Shown in pieces: positions 49,455 through 58,370 of a DNA stretch of 64,000 nt. Position 1 is the stretch's first letter. Every line of letters begins with the position of its first letter. Both the position numbers and the translations under genes were made by a program. Origin of the DNA: Myxococcales bacterium (GTDB lineage Bacteria > Myxococcota_A > Polyangia > Polyangiales > JADJMO01). The stretch is taken from positions 1-64,000 of the forward strand of contig JADJMO010000031.1 in NCBI GenBank assembly GCA_016709545.1. Direction: 5' to 3'. The notes below the pieces were generated by a model. That model saw only the letters and a program-made list of their open reading frames with translations. It had not been told where the DNA came from and did not search any database.

Positions 49455-50537
49455 TCACTTCGCGGCGAAGCTCGGAGGGGCGCGGGGCGGCGTGGGCACG
49501 AGCTTGCCGTGTTCGCGGGTGTAGGTCCGGATGACCTTGCGCCGCCAGGCCCTCGCGTCGTGGTCGTCCTCGCTCAAGAGCTCGGAGCACCAGGTCTCCT
49601 CGAAGCGCAGCGTCGGTCCCTCCGGTCCCAGCAGCTTCGTGTCGAACGACACGTAGCGGCCGGGGAGCGCGAACGCGCCGTTCCCCCAGCTGTGGAACGC
49701 GGGGATGCGACCGAGCGGAACGAGGCGCCCGCCGCTCGGTCGGAGGATACGGAAGTCGCCGTCGACGTCGGCCGCGTTCTCACCGCTGTTGGAGGGAGGT
49801 GAGCGCTCGACGACCACGAGCTTGCCGTCGAGGTGCGCGATCTGGCCGGGGTTGCAGCCGAGCGCCAAGGTCGCTGCCTCGACCACGATCTCGCCGGCGG
49901 ACAGCCGAACCAGCGCGAGGAAACCGAAGCAGGCGTCGTCGTAGCCGGAGGTCAGGCCGACGGTCACGTTCACGACCATCTTGCGACCGAGCACCGGTCC
50001 GCGCGCGATCCGAAAGGGGCCGCGCAGCACGCCAGCGTCCTCTTCCTCGAGGGGTTCGAGGGGCGTGGCGAGGGGCGCGTACCAGCGCGGCTTGGCGTCC
50101 GAAGGAGGGCCGAAGAGGAGTTCGTCGCCGACACAGTCGCGCGCGCTCCAGTCGTGGTCGGCGTCCGTGAAGAGCGGGTAGGTGCCGGCGTCGACGTCGA
50201 CGCCCTCGACGACGGCCGCGGCGAGGACGCGGTCCGGGACGCGCGCGAGCGTGGTGCCGGGCGGGACCTCCGCGCGACAACGGCCTTTCGGGGGCTCGAA
50301 GTCGAGCTCGTCGAGGACGAGGGCGTCGGCGGCGTCGGTATCGGACACGTCGGCGACATCGGCTTCGGCCTCGACCGCGGTCGACACGGCGTCCGAAAGG
50401 AGCGGGATCGGGCCGGTCTCCCCGGCGCTCGGAGCGGCGGCGTCAGGGGTCTGCGAACGCCTCCGCAGCACAACCGCGACGACCGCGACGACGCAGACGA
50501 GCAGGAGGACGACGCGAAGCGATCGAGAGCCACGCAT
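49455..50537 (-). CDS. Single-span exported protein of unknown function
   Basis: A 360-residue protein from ATG 50537. It starts with a membrane segment (LRVVLLLVCVVAVVAVVLRR), then an acidic Ala/Asp linker, then a beta-rich domain (PRWYAPLATPLEPLEEEDAG, GRKMVVNVTVGLTSGYDDAC, GRYVSFDTKLLGPEGPTLRF). It may be anchored in the inner membrane with the domain outside. No family recognised. Confidence 0.65.
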   Translation of the reverse strand: MRGSRSLRVVLLLVCVVAVVAVVLRRRSQTPDAAAPSAGETGPIPLLSDAVSTAVEAEADVADVSDTDAADALVLDELDFEPPKGRCRAEVPPGTTLARVPDRVLAAAVVEGVDVDAGTYPLFTDADHDWSARDCVGDELLFGPPSDAKPRWYAPLATPLEPLEEEDAGVLRGPFRIARGPVLGRKMVVNVTVGLTSGYDDACFGFLALVRLSAGEIVVEAATLALGCNPGQIAHLDGKLVVVERSPPSNSGENAADVDGDFRILRPSGGRLVPLGRIPAFHSWGNGAFALPGRYVSFDTKLLGPEGPTLRFEETWCSELLSEDDHDARAWRRKVIRTYTREHGKLVPTPPRAPPSFAAK

Positions 50538-50788
50538 CGCCGATCGAACGACCGGCGCCGCGGAGGTATGCCACGGGCTAGGCCCCTTCGTGGATCTCGT
50601 GCTGCTCCTCGTCGAAGACGAAGCGGTCGTCGCACTCGGTCGAGCGGGTCCCTGGCCGAACCAGGCCAGCGGCGACAGCGACGAGGTCCGACGGACGCAC
50701 GAAAGGAGGAGAACGCACCTGCTGCGCAGGGACAAGGCCGCAACCGAGCGAGTAGAGTCCGCACCCGGATCCGCTACGGTGGCGGCGC

Positions 50789-51306
50789 ATGCGCGGCCAC
50801 GCTCTCAGCTTCCTCTTCGCCCTCGTCACTGCGTGTACCGGCGATCCGGTCGAGACGCCGACCGACGCCGGGACCGACGCTGCGACCGACGCTGCGACCG
50901 ACGCTGCAAGCGACGGGGGGACCGAGAGCGGCGGCGACGCTCCCACCGACGCCGCCTGCGTCACGGTCCCCGGCAACCTGGTCCAGAACCCGTCGTTCGA
51001 GCTCGCTCCAGGCGGCCTCCTCACCGGCTGGCTCACCGATTCGGTCGACAGTCTCACTCGACGAACCGGCGGGGCCGCGCACTGCGAGGCCTGGGCCGAG
51101 GTGCGCCTGAAGGCGGCGACGACCTCGAAGCCCGTGTACTTCGCGCAGTCGCACTGGACGGCTCGTGGAAGCAGGTCGTGGTCGAGTGGGTCGTCGGCAC
51201 CCCGGAGGGCGGAGCGACCAAGCTGTTCGTGGGCGCGACGTCCACGCTGCCGAAGACGCGCACGATCGGCCTCGACCACGTGACGCTCGAAATCACCCCA
51301 CCCTGA
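50789..51306 (+). CDS. Lipoprotein with a TDAA-repeat linker, one frameshift
   Basis: A lipoprotein (lipobox VTAC near residue 16) with a linker of TDAG/TDAA repeats, then NLVQNPSFELAPGGLLTGWL, an N-terminal motif of carbohydrate-binding-like beta domains. Near 51150 the frame changes; the end reads ALDGSWKQVVVEWVVGTPEG and TIGLDHVTLEITPP, completing the beta domain to 51306. Surface binding of a sugar is a family-based inference. Confidence 0.65.
50861..50920 (+). repeat. 12-bp tandem repeat coding for T-D-A-A
   Basis: ACCGACGCTGCG recurs in frame: 50861-50872 (variant), 50873-50884, 50885-50896, 50897-50908, then a diverged unit 50909-50920. It encodes the acidic spacer between lipid anchor and binding domain, and can vary in length by slippage without breaking the frame. 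Confidence 0.7.
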
Positions 51307-51309
51307 CGC

Positions 51310-52767
51310 TCAGCGCGGGACGAGCCGCATGGGCAGCGCGCCCTTCGGACGCAGCGTGATCATCGGCTCCGGGACCACCCGGTGCCCCGGCACCATGTCC
51401 AGGTGGAACCGCTGCGCGAAGGTCGCGAGCAGGAGCTGCGCCTCCATCATGGCGAACCCGTTGCCGATGCAGAGGCGCGGCCCGCCGCCGAACGGGAAGA
51501 ACGCGAACGGGTGCCGCCCCGCGCTGCGCTCCGGCGAGAACCGGTCGGGATCGAAGCCCTCGGGGTTGTCCCACACGCGCGGGTTCCGGTGCGTGAGGTA
51601 CGGCGAGACGAACGCGAGCGTGCCCTTCGGCAGGAAATACCCGCCGATCTCGTCGTCCGCGACCACGTTGCGGCCGATGACCCACGCGGGTGGGTAGAGC
51701 CGCATCGACTCCTGCACGATCTGCTTGGTGTAGGCGAGCTGGGGCAGGTCCTCGATCGTGGGAGACCGCCCGCCGAGCACCGCGGCGAGCTCCGCGTCGA
51801 GGCGCTCGCGCACCGTCGGGTGCAGCGACAGCAGGTGGAACGTCCACGCGAGCGCGTTGGCCGTCGTCTCGTGGCCGGCCATGAAGATCGTCATCACCTC
51901 GTCGCGCAGCTGGCGGTCGTCCATCGCCTCGCCGGTCTCCTCGTCGCGCGCCTCGATCAGCATGGCGAGGAGGTCGTCGTGCCGGCCGCTCTCCTTGCGG
52001 CGGGCCGCGATCATGTCGAGCACCACGCGGTCGATCACGTCGGCCGCGCGGTGATACGAGCGGTTGAGCGGCGTCGGCCAGTGCAGCGGCACGTCCACCG
52101 GCAGCGTCATCCGCGCCTGCACGTTCTCGAGGAGCGCGGTGATCGCCGTGCCCACGTGGTCGGCCTCCGCGCTCACGTCGCGACCGAGGAGGGTCTCGGA
52201 CACGATGCGCAGGGTCACCGCCATCATCTGCTTCGAGACGTCGATCTCGGGGTCCGTCCGCCGGGCCCACGCGTCGGCCATGTCCTCGGCCGCCTTCACC
52301 ATGCCCCTCGCGAATCCGGCGAGGCGGGCCTTGTGGAACGCCGGCTGCGCGATCCTTCGCTGGCGCAGCCAGAAGCTGCCCTCGCTGGTCAAGAGACCGT
52401 TGCCGAGGAAGATGCGCAGTTGGTCGAACCCGCGCGTCTGCTTGCCGAAGTTCTCGTGGCGGAGCTGGAGGATCGTCTTGACGTGCTCCGGGTCGGTGAA
52501 GACCGTCGCGTGCATCCAGGGCACCTGGATGCGGAAGGTGTCCCCGGCCTGGTTCATCCCGTCGACCAGGATGCCGACACGGCTCCGCCGGAGCGCCGGC
52601 AGGTGGCCCAGGAACGGGTGGAGGTCGGGAGCCAGGGGCGGGAACACCTTGCCGGCCGCGCGACCCGCGGCGCTCGCCTGGTTCCACGGTGCCTTGCCGA
52701 CGAGCCAGCGCAGGGTCCCCCCCGCCGGCCGGAGCTTCGTCCCGTGTTGCGTGCTCACCTGGTTCAT
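51310..52767 (-). CDS. Cytochrome P450
   Basis: A 485-residue P450. C-helix WLRQRRIAQPAF, I-helix MAGHETTANALAW, ExxR in QESMRLYPPAWV, and haem loop FFPFGGGPRLCIGNGFAMME. It is the closest relative of the first P450 in this window. ATG 52767 is chosen because GGGGGGAG lies 5 bp before it. Divergent from an acyl-CoA dehydrogenase with 62 bp between starts, hinting at lipid or acyl substrates. No TetR gene is adjacent here. Confidence 0.95.
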   Translation of the reverse strand: MNQVSTQHGTKLRPAGGTLRWLVGKAPWNQASAAGRAAGKVFPPLAPDLHPFLGHLPALRRSRVGILVDGMNQAGDTFRIQVPWMHATVFTDPEHVKTILQLRHENFGKQTRGFDQLRIFLGNGLLTSEGSFWLRQRRIAQPAFHKARLAGFARGMVKAAEDMADAWARRTDPEIDVSKQMMAVTLRIVSETLLGRDVSAEADHVGTAITALLENVQARMTLPVDVPLHWPTPLNRSYHRAADVIDRVVLDMIAARRKESGRHDDLLAMLIEARDEETGEAMDDRQLRDEVMTIFMAGHETTANALAWTFHLLSLHPTVRERLDAELAAVLGGRSPTIEDLPQLAYTKQIVQESMRLYPPAWVIGRNVVADDEIGGYFLPKGTLAFVSPYLTHRNPRVWDNPEGFDPDRFSPERSAGRHPFAFFPFGGGPRLCIGNGFAMMEAQLLLATFAQRFHLDMVPGHRVVPEPMITLRPKGALPMRLVPR

Positions 52768-52829
52768 CCGGACTCCCCCCGAGGTTCGTGCCTCTCGACG
52801 CTCGGCCATCGTCGCACCATCTTGGGCGA

Positions 52830-53975
52830 ATGCCGAACCCGCTCTACGAGTCCGAAATCCATGCGCGGTTGCGCGAGCAGGCCCGTCGGTTCGCCAAGAA
52901 GGAGATCGCGCCGAACGCCCACGCCTGGGAAGAGGCCGGGATCTTCCCGCGGGACCTGCTCCCCAAGCTCGCGGCGGCCGGCATCATGGGGGTCGGCTAC
53001 CCCGAGGCGGTCGGCGGCGGTGGTGGAGACCTCTCGCACGTGCTCGCGGTGGCCGAGGAGCTCGTGGTGCACGGCGAGTCGGTGGGGACCGTCGTCGGGT
53101 CGGGCAGCCATGGGATCGCCCTGCCCCCGATCATCCGCGGCGGCACGCCGGCGCAGATCGACCGCTTCGTGCGGCCGGTGATGGCGGGTCAGAAGATCTC
53201 CGCGCTGGCCATCACCGAGCCCTCCGGCGGCAGCGACGTCGCCTCGCTCCAGACCCGCGCCGTCCGCGACGGCGACCACTACGTGATCGACGGCGACAAG
53301 ACCTTCATCACCTCGGGCACCCGCGCCGACGTCGTCACCGTGGCCGTGCGCACCGGCGGCGAAGGCCACGGCGGCATCTCGATGATCGTCGTGGAGAAGG
53401 GCACGCCGGGGTTCACCGTCGGCAAGAAGCTCGAGAAGATGGGGTGGTGGGCCTCCGACACCGCGGAGCTCCGCTTCGAGAACTGCCGCGTGCCGGCGGC
53501 AAACCTCATCGGCGAAGAGAACGCCGGCTTCCTCGCGATCATGATGAACTTCGCGACCGAGCGCCTGATGCTCGCCGGCAACTGCGTCGCGATCGCCGAG
53601 CTCGCCCACCGGAAGGCCATCGAGTACGCGAAGGAGCGCGCCGCGTTCGGCAAGTCGCTGAGCGGCTTCCAGGTGGTCCGCCACAAGCTGGCCGACATGG
53701 CGAGCAAGCTCGCGGCGGCCCGCGCCCTCACCAACGAGGTCGTGCAGCGCCACACCCAGGGCGAGCAGGTGGCGTCGCTCGCCGCCATGGCCAAGAACGT
53801 CGCGACCGACATGGTGACGGAGGTCTGCGACCAGGCCGTGCAGATCCACGGCGGCTACGGCTACATGCGCGAGTACGTGGTGGAGCGCCTCTACCGCGAC
53901 GCGCGCCTCTACCCGATCGGCGGCGGCACGCGCGAGATCATGAACGAGATCATCTCCAAGTTCGAAGGGTACTGA
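52830..53975 (+). CDS. Acyl-CoA dehydrogenase
   Basis: A 381-residue FAD enzyme, intact. Family stretches: ALAITEPSGGSDVASLQTRA (flavin/substrate loop), DKTFITSGTRADVVTVAVRT, MNFATERLMLAGNCVAIAEL, RAAFGKSLSGFQVVRHKLAD, VQIHGGYGYMREYVVERLYR and the C-terminal IGGGTREIMNEIISK. The catalytic Glu lies near the Y-M-R-E stretch. It is followed 3 bp later by the phosphohexomutase gene. Confidence 0.95.
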   Translation: MPNPLYESEIHARLREQARRFAKKEIAPNAHAWEEAGIFPRDLLPKLAAAGIMGVGYPEAVGGGGGDLSHVLAVAEELVVHGESVGTVVGSGSHGIALPPIIRGGTPAQIDRFVRPVMAGQKISALAITEPSGGSDVASLQTRAVRDGDHYVIDGDKTFITSGTRADVVTVAVRTGGEGHGGISMIVVEKGTPGFTVGKKLEKMGWWASDTAELRFENCRVPAANLIGEENAGFLAIMMNFATERLMLAGNCVAIAELAHRKAIEYAKERAAFGKSLSGFQVVRHKLADMASKLAAARALTNEVVQRHTQGEQVASLAAMAKNVATDMVTEVCDQAVQIHGGYGYMREYVVERLYRDARLYPIGGGTREIMNEIISKFEGY

Positions 53976-53978
53976 GCC

Positions 53979-55709
53979 ATGCCGGACCTCCTCGCGCGGG
54001 CGCGCGCGTTCCACGACGCTGATTTCGATCCGGACACCCGCGCGGAGCTCGCCGCGTGCATCGACGCCACCGAACGCGGCGAGCCGGGTGCGCTCGCCGA
54101 CCTGGAGGACCGCTTCCGCGGCCGCCTCGAGTTCGGGACCGCGGGCCTGCGCGGCGTGCTCGGCGCCGGCGAGACGCGCATGAACCGCGCCGTCGTCGTG
54201 CGCACCACCGCCGGCCTCGCCATGTACCTGAAGGCGGCGGGCCTCGACGGCCGCGGGGTGGTCCTCGGGCGCGACGGTCGCCGCGGCAGCGCCGCGTTCG
54301 CCGACGACGCCGCGGCCGTGCTCGCCGCCGCCGGGATCCGCGTGTGGCTGTTCCCGGACGTCGTGCCGACGCCGCTCGTCTCGTACGCCGTGCGCACGCT
54401 CGGCGCCGGCGCCGGCGTGATGGTGACGGCCAGCCACAACCCGCCCGAGTACAACGGCTACAAGGCCTACGCGGCCAACTCGGCGCAGATCGTCCCGCCG
54501 GTCGACACCGACATCGCGAACGCGATCGCCAAGGCCCCCGCGGCCCGCGTCGTCCCGCGCATGGACCTCGACGAGGCGCGCGCGCTCGGCCTCGTCCGCG
54601 AGCCCGACCCGAAGGTGCTCGAGGGCTACTACGAGGCGGTGCTGGCGCTGTCCCGCCGCAACGAGGGCCGCGCGGACCTACGCGTCGTCTACACGCCGAT
54701 GCACGGCGTCGGCGACCGCTACGTGCACGAGGTGATGCGTCGCTTCGGGTTCGGCCGCGTGGTCAGCGTCCCGGAGCAGGCCGCGCCGGACGGCGAGTTC
54801 CCGACCGTGCGGTTCCCGAACCCCGAAGAGCCCGGCGCGCTCGATCTGGCCGTCGCGCTCGCGAAGAAGGAGCAGGCCCACGTGCTGCTCGCGAACGACC
54901 CCGACGCCGACCGGCTCGCGGTCGCGGTCCCGGACGGCGACCGCTGGGTGCAGCTGTCGGGCAACGAGGTGGGCGTGCTCCTCGCGCACTACCTGCTCAC
55001 CGACGACCCGAGCCCCGCCGAGCACCGGCTCGCCGTCACGACCATCGTCTCTTCTCCGCTGCTCGGCCTCATGTGCAAGGCCCTCGGCGTCCGGTACGCC
55101 GAGACGCTCACCGGCTTCAAGTGGATCGCCAACACCGCGATGCACCTCGAGCAGGCGCACCGGTGCGCGTTCGTGATGGGGTACGAGGAGGCGCTCGGCT
55201 ACAGTGTGGGCACGGTCGCGCGGGACAAGGACGGCGTCTCGGCGGTGGCGATCTTCGCCGAGTTCGTGGCCTCGCTGCGGGCCCGCGGCGAGACGGTGCT
55301 CGGACGCCTCGAGGCGATCTACCGGCGGTTCGGGCTCGTGGTCTCCCGACAGCACAACGTGACCCGCAAGGGGCTCGAGGGCGCGGCGGCCATCAAGGCG
55401 CAGATGGGGGTGATGCGAAAGTCGCCACCCGCGGCGTTCGGGACCGAGAAGGTGCTCGCGGTGCGGGACTACCTCGACACCGCGGCGACCGGGCTGCCGA
55501 GCTCGGACGTGCTCACGTTCGACCTCGGCGGAGGCACCCGGGTGACGATGCGCCCGAGCGGGACCGAGCCGAAGGTGAAGTACTACTTCGACGTGGTCGA
55601 GCCCTTGCAAGAGGGGGAGCCCTTCGCCGACGGAAGGTCGCGGGCCACCGCCCGGCTCGACGCCCTCGAAAAAGAATTCGTGCAAGTCGCGAAAGCTGCC
55701 TTAGGCTGA
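53979..55709 (+). CDS. Phosphoglucomutase/phosphomannomutase (phosphohexomutase)
   Basis: A 576-residue mutase of the alpha-D-phosphohexomutase family, interconverting hexose 1- and 6-phosphates. Motifs: phosphoserine loop VMVTASHNPPEYNGYKAY, metal loop ANDPDADRLAVAVPDGD, sugar loop GYEEALGYSVGTVARDKDG and phosphate-binding MRPSGTEPKVKYYF. The length fits the PGM2/YhxB-like group. Ends 19 bp before the micro-ORF. Confidence 0.96.
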   Translation: MPDLLARARAFHDADFDPDTRAELAACIDATERGEPGALADLEDRFRGRLEFGTAGLRGVLGAGETRMNRAVVVRTTAGLAMYLKAAGLDGRGVVLGRDGRRGSAAFADDAAAVLAAAGIRVWLFPDVVPTPLVSYAVRTLGAGAGVMVTASHNPPEYNGYKAYAANSAQIVPPVDTDIANAIAKAPAARVVPRMDLDEARALGLVREPDPKVLEGYYEAVLALSRRNEGRADLRVVYTPMHGVGDRYVHEVMRRFGFGRVVSVPEQAAPDGEFPTVRFPNPEEPGALDLAVALAKKEQAHVLLANDPDADRLAVAVPDGDRWVQLSGNEVGVLLAHYLLTDDPSPAEHRLAVTTIVSSPLLGLMCKALGVRYAETLTGFKWIANTAMHLEQAHRCAFVMGYEEALGYSVGTVARDKDGVSAVAIFAEFVASLRARGETVLGRLEAIYRRFGLVVSRQHNVTRKGLEGAAAIKAQMGVMRKSPPAAFGTEKVLAVRDYLDTAATGLPSSDVLTFDLGGGTRVTMRPSGTEPKVKYYFDVVEPLQEGEPFADGRSRATARLDALEKEFVQVAKAALG

Positions 55710-55728
55710 GGAGTGGAGGTAGCCAGAG

Positions 55729-55809
55729 ATGAAGATTCGTACTCGTAAGAACAGCTGCAAGTGGTGTGGTGGTTTCTGCGGCGACTCCGGCTGCGGCTGC
55801 GCTCGTTAG
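55729..55809 (+). CDS. 26-residue cysteine-rich peptide
   Basis: ATG 55729 to TAG 55807-55809. The peptide is MKIRTRKNSCKW followed by CGGFCGDSGCGCAR, with Cys at residues 10, 13, 17, 22 and 24 (CxxCxxxCxxxxCxC), a basic head and a Gly-rich tail. A textbook GGAGGT lies 8 nt upstream, among the strongest ribosome binding sites in the window. Codons are unlike the neighbours (ATT, CGT, ACT, GGT, TGT), as in highly expressed genes. Five Cys fit a zinc- or metal-binding knot, a disulfide-rich peptide or a modified peptide precursor. No maturation enzyme lies nearby. It may share the mutase transcript or have its own promoter. Confidence 0.7.
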   Translation: MKIRTRKNSCKWCGGFCGDSGCGCAR

Positions 55810-56037
55810 CGCACGCTGTCTGTGTTGGGCTGCCTCCTGTTCGTGGCCCGTCTCCGGTGACGGGGTAGTTTCGTGACGGTTCCGTGGTGACTCCCAAGTC
55901 CGCAGCGATTCCGACGTGTTCGTTGTGACTGTGTTTCTGGTGTCTCCTGAGTGATTCTGTCTCGATCCGGTCTACGAAGGGGCCGCCGCCTCTCTGACAC
56001 GAGTTCTCTCTGACACGACGTTTCGATACGGATACGT
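55810..56037 (+). ncRNA. Low-GC tail between the Cys-peptide and its terminator, possible structured RNA
   Basis: This non-coding stretch is visibly richer in T and GT/TG than the surrounding DNA. It contains a hairpin (CCCGTC/GACGGG, 55847-55864) and a direct repeat TCTCTGACACGA (55991 and 56006). I see no convincing ORF. It could be an untranslated tail or a small regulatory RNA processed from the same transcript. Confidence 0.4.
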
Positions 56038-56081
56038 GAAGCCCTCGACTCCCGAACGGCGGGATCGAGGGCTTCGTTTTT
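56038..56081 (+). terminator. Strong rho-independent terminator
   Basis: GAAGCCCTCGA and TCGAGGGCTTC are perfect 11-bp arms around a 16-nt loop, followed by GTTTTT. It closes the mutase/Cys-peptide transcript. Of the hairpins I identified it is the only one with a proper T run. Confidence 0.85.
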
Positions 56082-56236
56082 CTGGTGTGGGGCTCGCGCC
56101 CCCCACGGGTTCGGCGCCCGCGCCGGGCTCGCAGGCTCGCCCGTCGCAGCTCGGCCGAACGCCCCCGCGCGCCGCTCCGCGGCGGGGTCACGCTGTCTGG
56201 ACGGCCTGGGGGTGGCAGCGCGCGAGCCCCTGGAGA
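56082..56236. other. Intergenic region with no gene seen
   Basis: This is the stretch between the terminator and the stop of the VWA gene. It is GC rich, with no convincing start, ribosome binding site or structured signal apart from short GC-rich inverted segments. Together with 55810-56081 it makes the longest non-protein-coding stretch in the window. Confidence 0.5.
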
Positions 56237-57427
56237 TCAAGCGGGGGGCTTCACCTTGGTGGAGCAGCCGAACTCCACGGTGAGCTTCGAGCCGAGGTCG
56301 GCCTGGGCCTTGGCGCAGGCGGTGCCGCAGAGCAGGATCTTCGTGCCGTCGGGCGAGTATTGCCAGCCGTTGGCGCCGGCGTCGCACGGCTTGGACTTGT
56401 CCTGGAGGACGTCCTCGGATTTTCCGCCGGTCGGCGTCCACACGACGTTGACCTTGTCGGGATCGAGCTTTTCACCGGTGGGCGGCGGCGGCACGGTGAG
56501 CTCGCAGGCGACCTTGGTGGCCAGCGTCTTGGCGATCTCCTCGAACACGGGCCCGAAGTCCTTGAGACAGATCGGGAACCACTTGCCCTTGGTGAGCTTG
56601 GCGAGCGCGATGTATTCGGGCCCCGTGTTCACCGCGTTGGTGCCGCACTTCGGCGACTCCGCCGGGTACGCAGGCGCGCCCATGATCGGATACACCACGT
56701 AGTTGCGCTTGGCCGCGGTGCCGAACTGGCCGCCCGGCTTGGCGAGCAGCCCCTTGTCGAAGTCGACCGCCGAGATGCCACACCCCGTCGAGGTGGTGCA
56801 CGGGTTGGAGTTGTCGTCGGTGATGGGGATGAACGCCTTCACCGCGCCCGTGCGCAGCACGTCGGACCACGGCCCCGGCGCTTTGTCGTAGGTGGCGAGG
56901 ACGAGCTTGAGCGAGTCCCACGACTGAACGTTCTGGTTGATCTGTTTGAAGATCGGCTTGTTCTCGGCGCCGCACGCGGCCGCGCCGAGGGGGGGCGGCA
57001 CGCAGACGCTGTAGGTGCCGGTGCCGGGCTGCGCGACCATGACCACGCGGTAGTCGAGGCCCGTCTTCTTGAGGAAGTCGGAGAGCTTGTTGACGTTGGC
57101 CTTCACGTTGGCGATGTCGTCGCTCATCGAGCCCGACTGGTCGATGCTGACGATGATGTCGACCGGCGGCTTGATGGCCGCCGCCTCGCTCTTGGCGCAG
57201 GCCGCGTCGCCGCCGGAGAAGCGTCCGTCGCCCGGGTCGGTGTCGTCGCTGCCGTCGAGCGCGAAGCTGCCCGTGTCGTCGAGGACGAGGCCGTCGCTCC
57301 CGAACCCGCCGCCGGTGTCGGCGGTCCCGACGTCGAGCTCGGTGAAGATCGGTGCGTGCTCCGCGCTGCACGCGGCGCCGACGGCGACCAGGAAGCCCAG
57401 GGAGACGTACGCAGGCAAAGAGCGCAT
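56237..57427 (-). CDS. VWA-domain surface lipoprotein
   Basis: A 396-residue lipoprotein (lipobox GAAC near residue 20) with an acidic linker (LDGSDDTDPGDGRFSGGDAA). The von Willebrand A domain begins VDIIVSIDQSGSMSDDIANV, with the MIDAS DxSxS ion-binding loop, and includes FKQINQNVQSWDSLKLVLAT. Several Cys follow (TSTGCGISA, LTVPPPP linker, CDAGANGWQY, CGTACAKAQ). Exported adhesion or sensing protein by family; the ligand is unknown. Confidence 0.9.
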   Translation of the reverse strand: MRSLPAYVSLGFLVAVGAACSAEHAPIFTELDVGTADTGGGFGSDGLVLDDTGSFALDGSDDTDPGDGRFSGGDAACAKSEAAAIKPPVDIIVSIDQSGSMSDDIANVKANVNKLSDFLKKTGLDYRVVMVAQPGTGTYSVCVPPPLGAAACGAENKPIFKQINQNVQSWDSLKLVLATYDKAPGPWSDVLRTGAVKAFIPITDDNSNPCTTSTGCGISAVDFDKGLLAKPGGQFGTAAKRNYVVYPIMGAPAYPAESPKCGTNAVNTGPEYIALAKLTKGKWFPICLKDFGPVFEEIAKTLATKVACELTVPPPPTGEKLDPDKVNVVWTPTGGKSEDVLQDKSKPCDAGANGWQYSPDGTKILLCGTACAKAQADLGSKLTVEFGCSTKVKPPA

Positions 57428-57544
57428 CTCGCGGAGTCTACCCGGGAGCGCGCCTCGAACAAGGAGCGTATCCGCGCTCCGTGATCCTGGTACTGTCACG
57501 CGCATGGGACAGCTCAACGCCTCGCCCGCCGATCGGAGCCGCCC

Positions 57545-58306
57545 ATGGAGGTGATCTCCATCCCCTGTCTGCGCGACAACTACGCGTGGTTGCTGGTGGT
57601 CCACGACGGCTGTGTCGTCGTCGATCCGAGCGAGGCCGGTCCGGTCGAGGCGGCCATCGCCGCCGCACGCGTGCCGCTCCGCGCCATCCTCGCGACCCAC
57701 CACCACCCCGATCACGTCGGCGGGATCGAGGCCCTCGTCGAGGCCCACGGGGTGCCCGTCTACGGTCACGTCCACGACGAGGATCGCATCCCCCGGCTGT
57801 CCCGCCCGCTCTCCCACGGCGACCGTTTCGATCTCCACGGCGGCCTTGCGTTCGAGGCGCTGCACGTCCCCGGACACACGCTCGGCGCGGTCACCTACGT
57901 GGGGCACGGCTGGGCCTTCACGGGCGACACGCTCTTCACCGCCGGCTGCGGGCGCCTGTTCGAGGGCACGGCCGCGCAGATGCACGCCTCGCTGAACGGC
58001 GTGCTCGGCGCCCTGCCCGACGAGACGTGGATCGCCTGCGGCCACGAGTACACGGCGAGCAACCTGCGCTTCGCGGCGCACGTGGAGCCCGATCAGCCCG
58101 CGATCCTCGCCCGCATCGCGCACGTCGCGGCGCTGCGGCAAGAAGGCAAGCCGAGCGTCCCGGCGCGGCTCGGGGAGGAGCGCGCCACCAACCCGTTCCT
58201 GCGGGTCGACGTCCCCGCGGTGCGCGCGCACTTCGGGCTCGGCGCCGGGCCGACCGGGGCCGAGGTGTTCGCCGCGCTCCGGGCCGAGAAGGACTCTTTC
58301 CAGTGA
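57545..58306 (+). CDS. gloB: Hydroxyacylglutathione hydrolase (glyoxalase II)
   Basis: A 253-residue metallo-beta-lactamase-fold enzyme that hydrolyses S-lactoylglutathione in methylglyoxal detoxification. Metal site THHHPDHVGG, then LHVPGHTLGAVTYV and FTGDTLFTAGCGRLFEGTAA. The C-terminal C-G-H-E-Y-T and RATNPFLRVD stretches are typical of glyoxalase II. The hairpin at 58329-58352 follows closely. Confidence 0.93.
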   Translation: MEVISIPCLRDNYAWLLVVHDGCVVVDPSEAGPVEAAIAAARVPLRAILATHHHPDHVGGIEALVEAHGVPVYGHVHDEDRIPRLSRPLSHGDRFDLHGGLAFEALHVPGHTLGAVTYVGHGWAFTGDTLFTAGCGRLFEGTAAQMHASLNGVLGALPDETWIACGHEYTASNLRFAAHVEPDQPAILARIAHVAALRQEGKPSVPARLGEERATNPFLRVDVPAVRAHFGLGAGPTGAEVFAALRAEKDSFQ

Positions 58307-58328
58307 GCCGCGCGTAGCGAGGCGAACA

Positions 58329-58352
58329 TCGGCCGCCTCCATGGGCGGCCGA
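58329..58352 (+). terminator. Hairpin after gloB
   Basis: TCGGCCGCC-TCCATG-GGCGGCCGA has perfect 9-bp arms. Stem length, loop length and the GGCCGCC core are like the dispersed repeat hairpin, in the opposite orientation. It stands between gloB and the convergent DUF2330 gene and may terminate both. No T run. Confidence 0.55.
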
Positions 58353-58370
58353 CAGGGATTTCTCGAGAGG

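Noticed and set aside
50861..50920. 12-bp repeats as a regulatory microsatellite
   Set aside because: They lie in frame within a lipoprotein linker, and the unit is a multiple of three, so protein spacer variation explains them.
55729..55809. Cys-rich ORF as an attenuator leader peptide for a downstream operon
   Set aside because: The strong terminator at 56038 ends the transcript, and the next gene on that strand starts 1.7 kb later beyond oppositely oriented genes.
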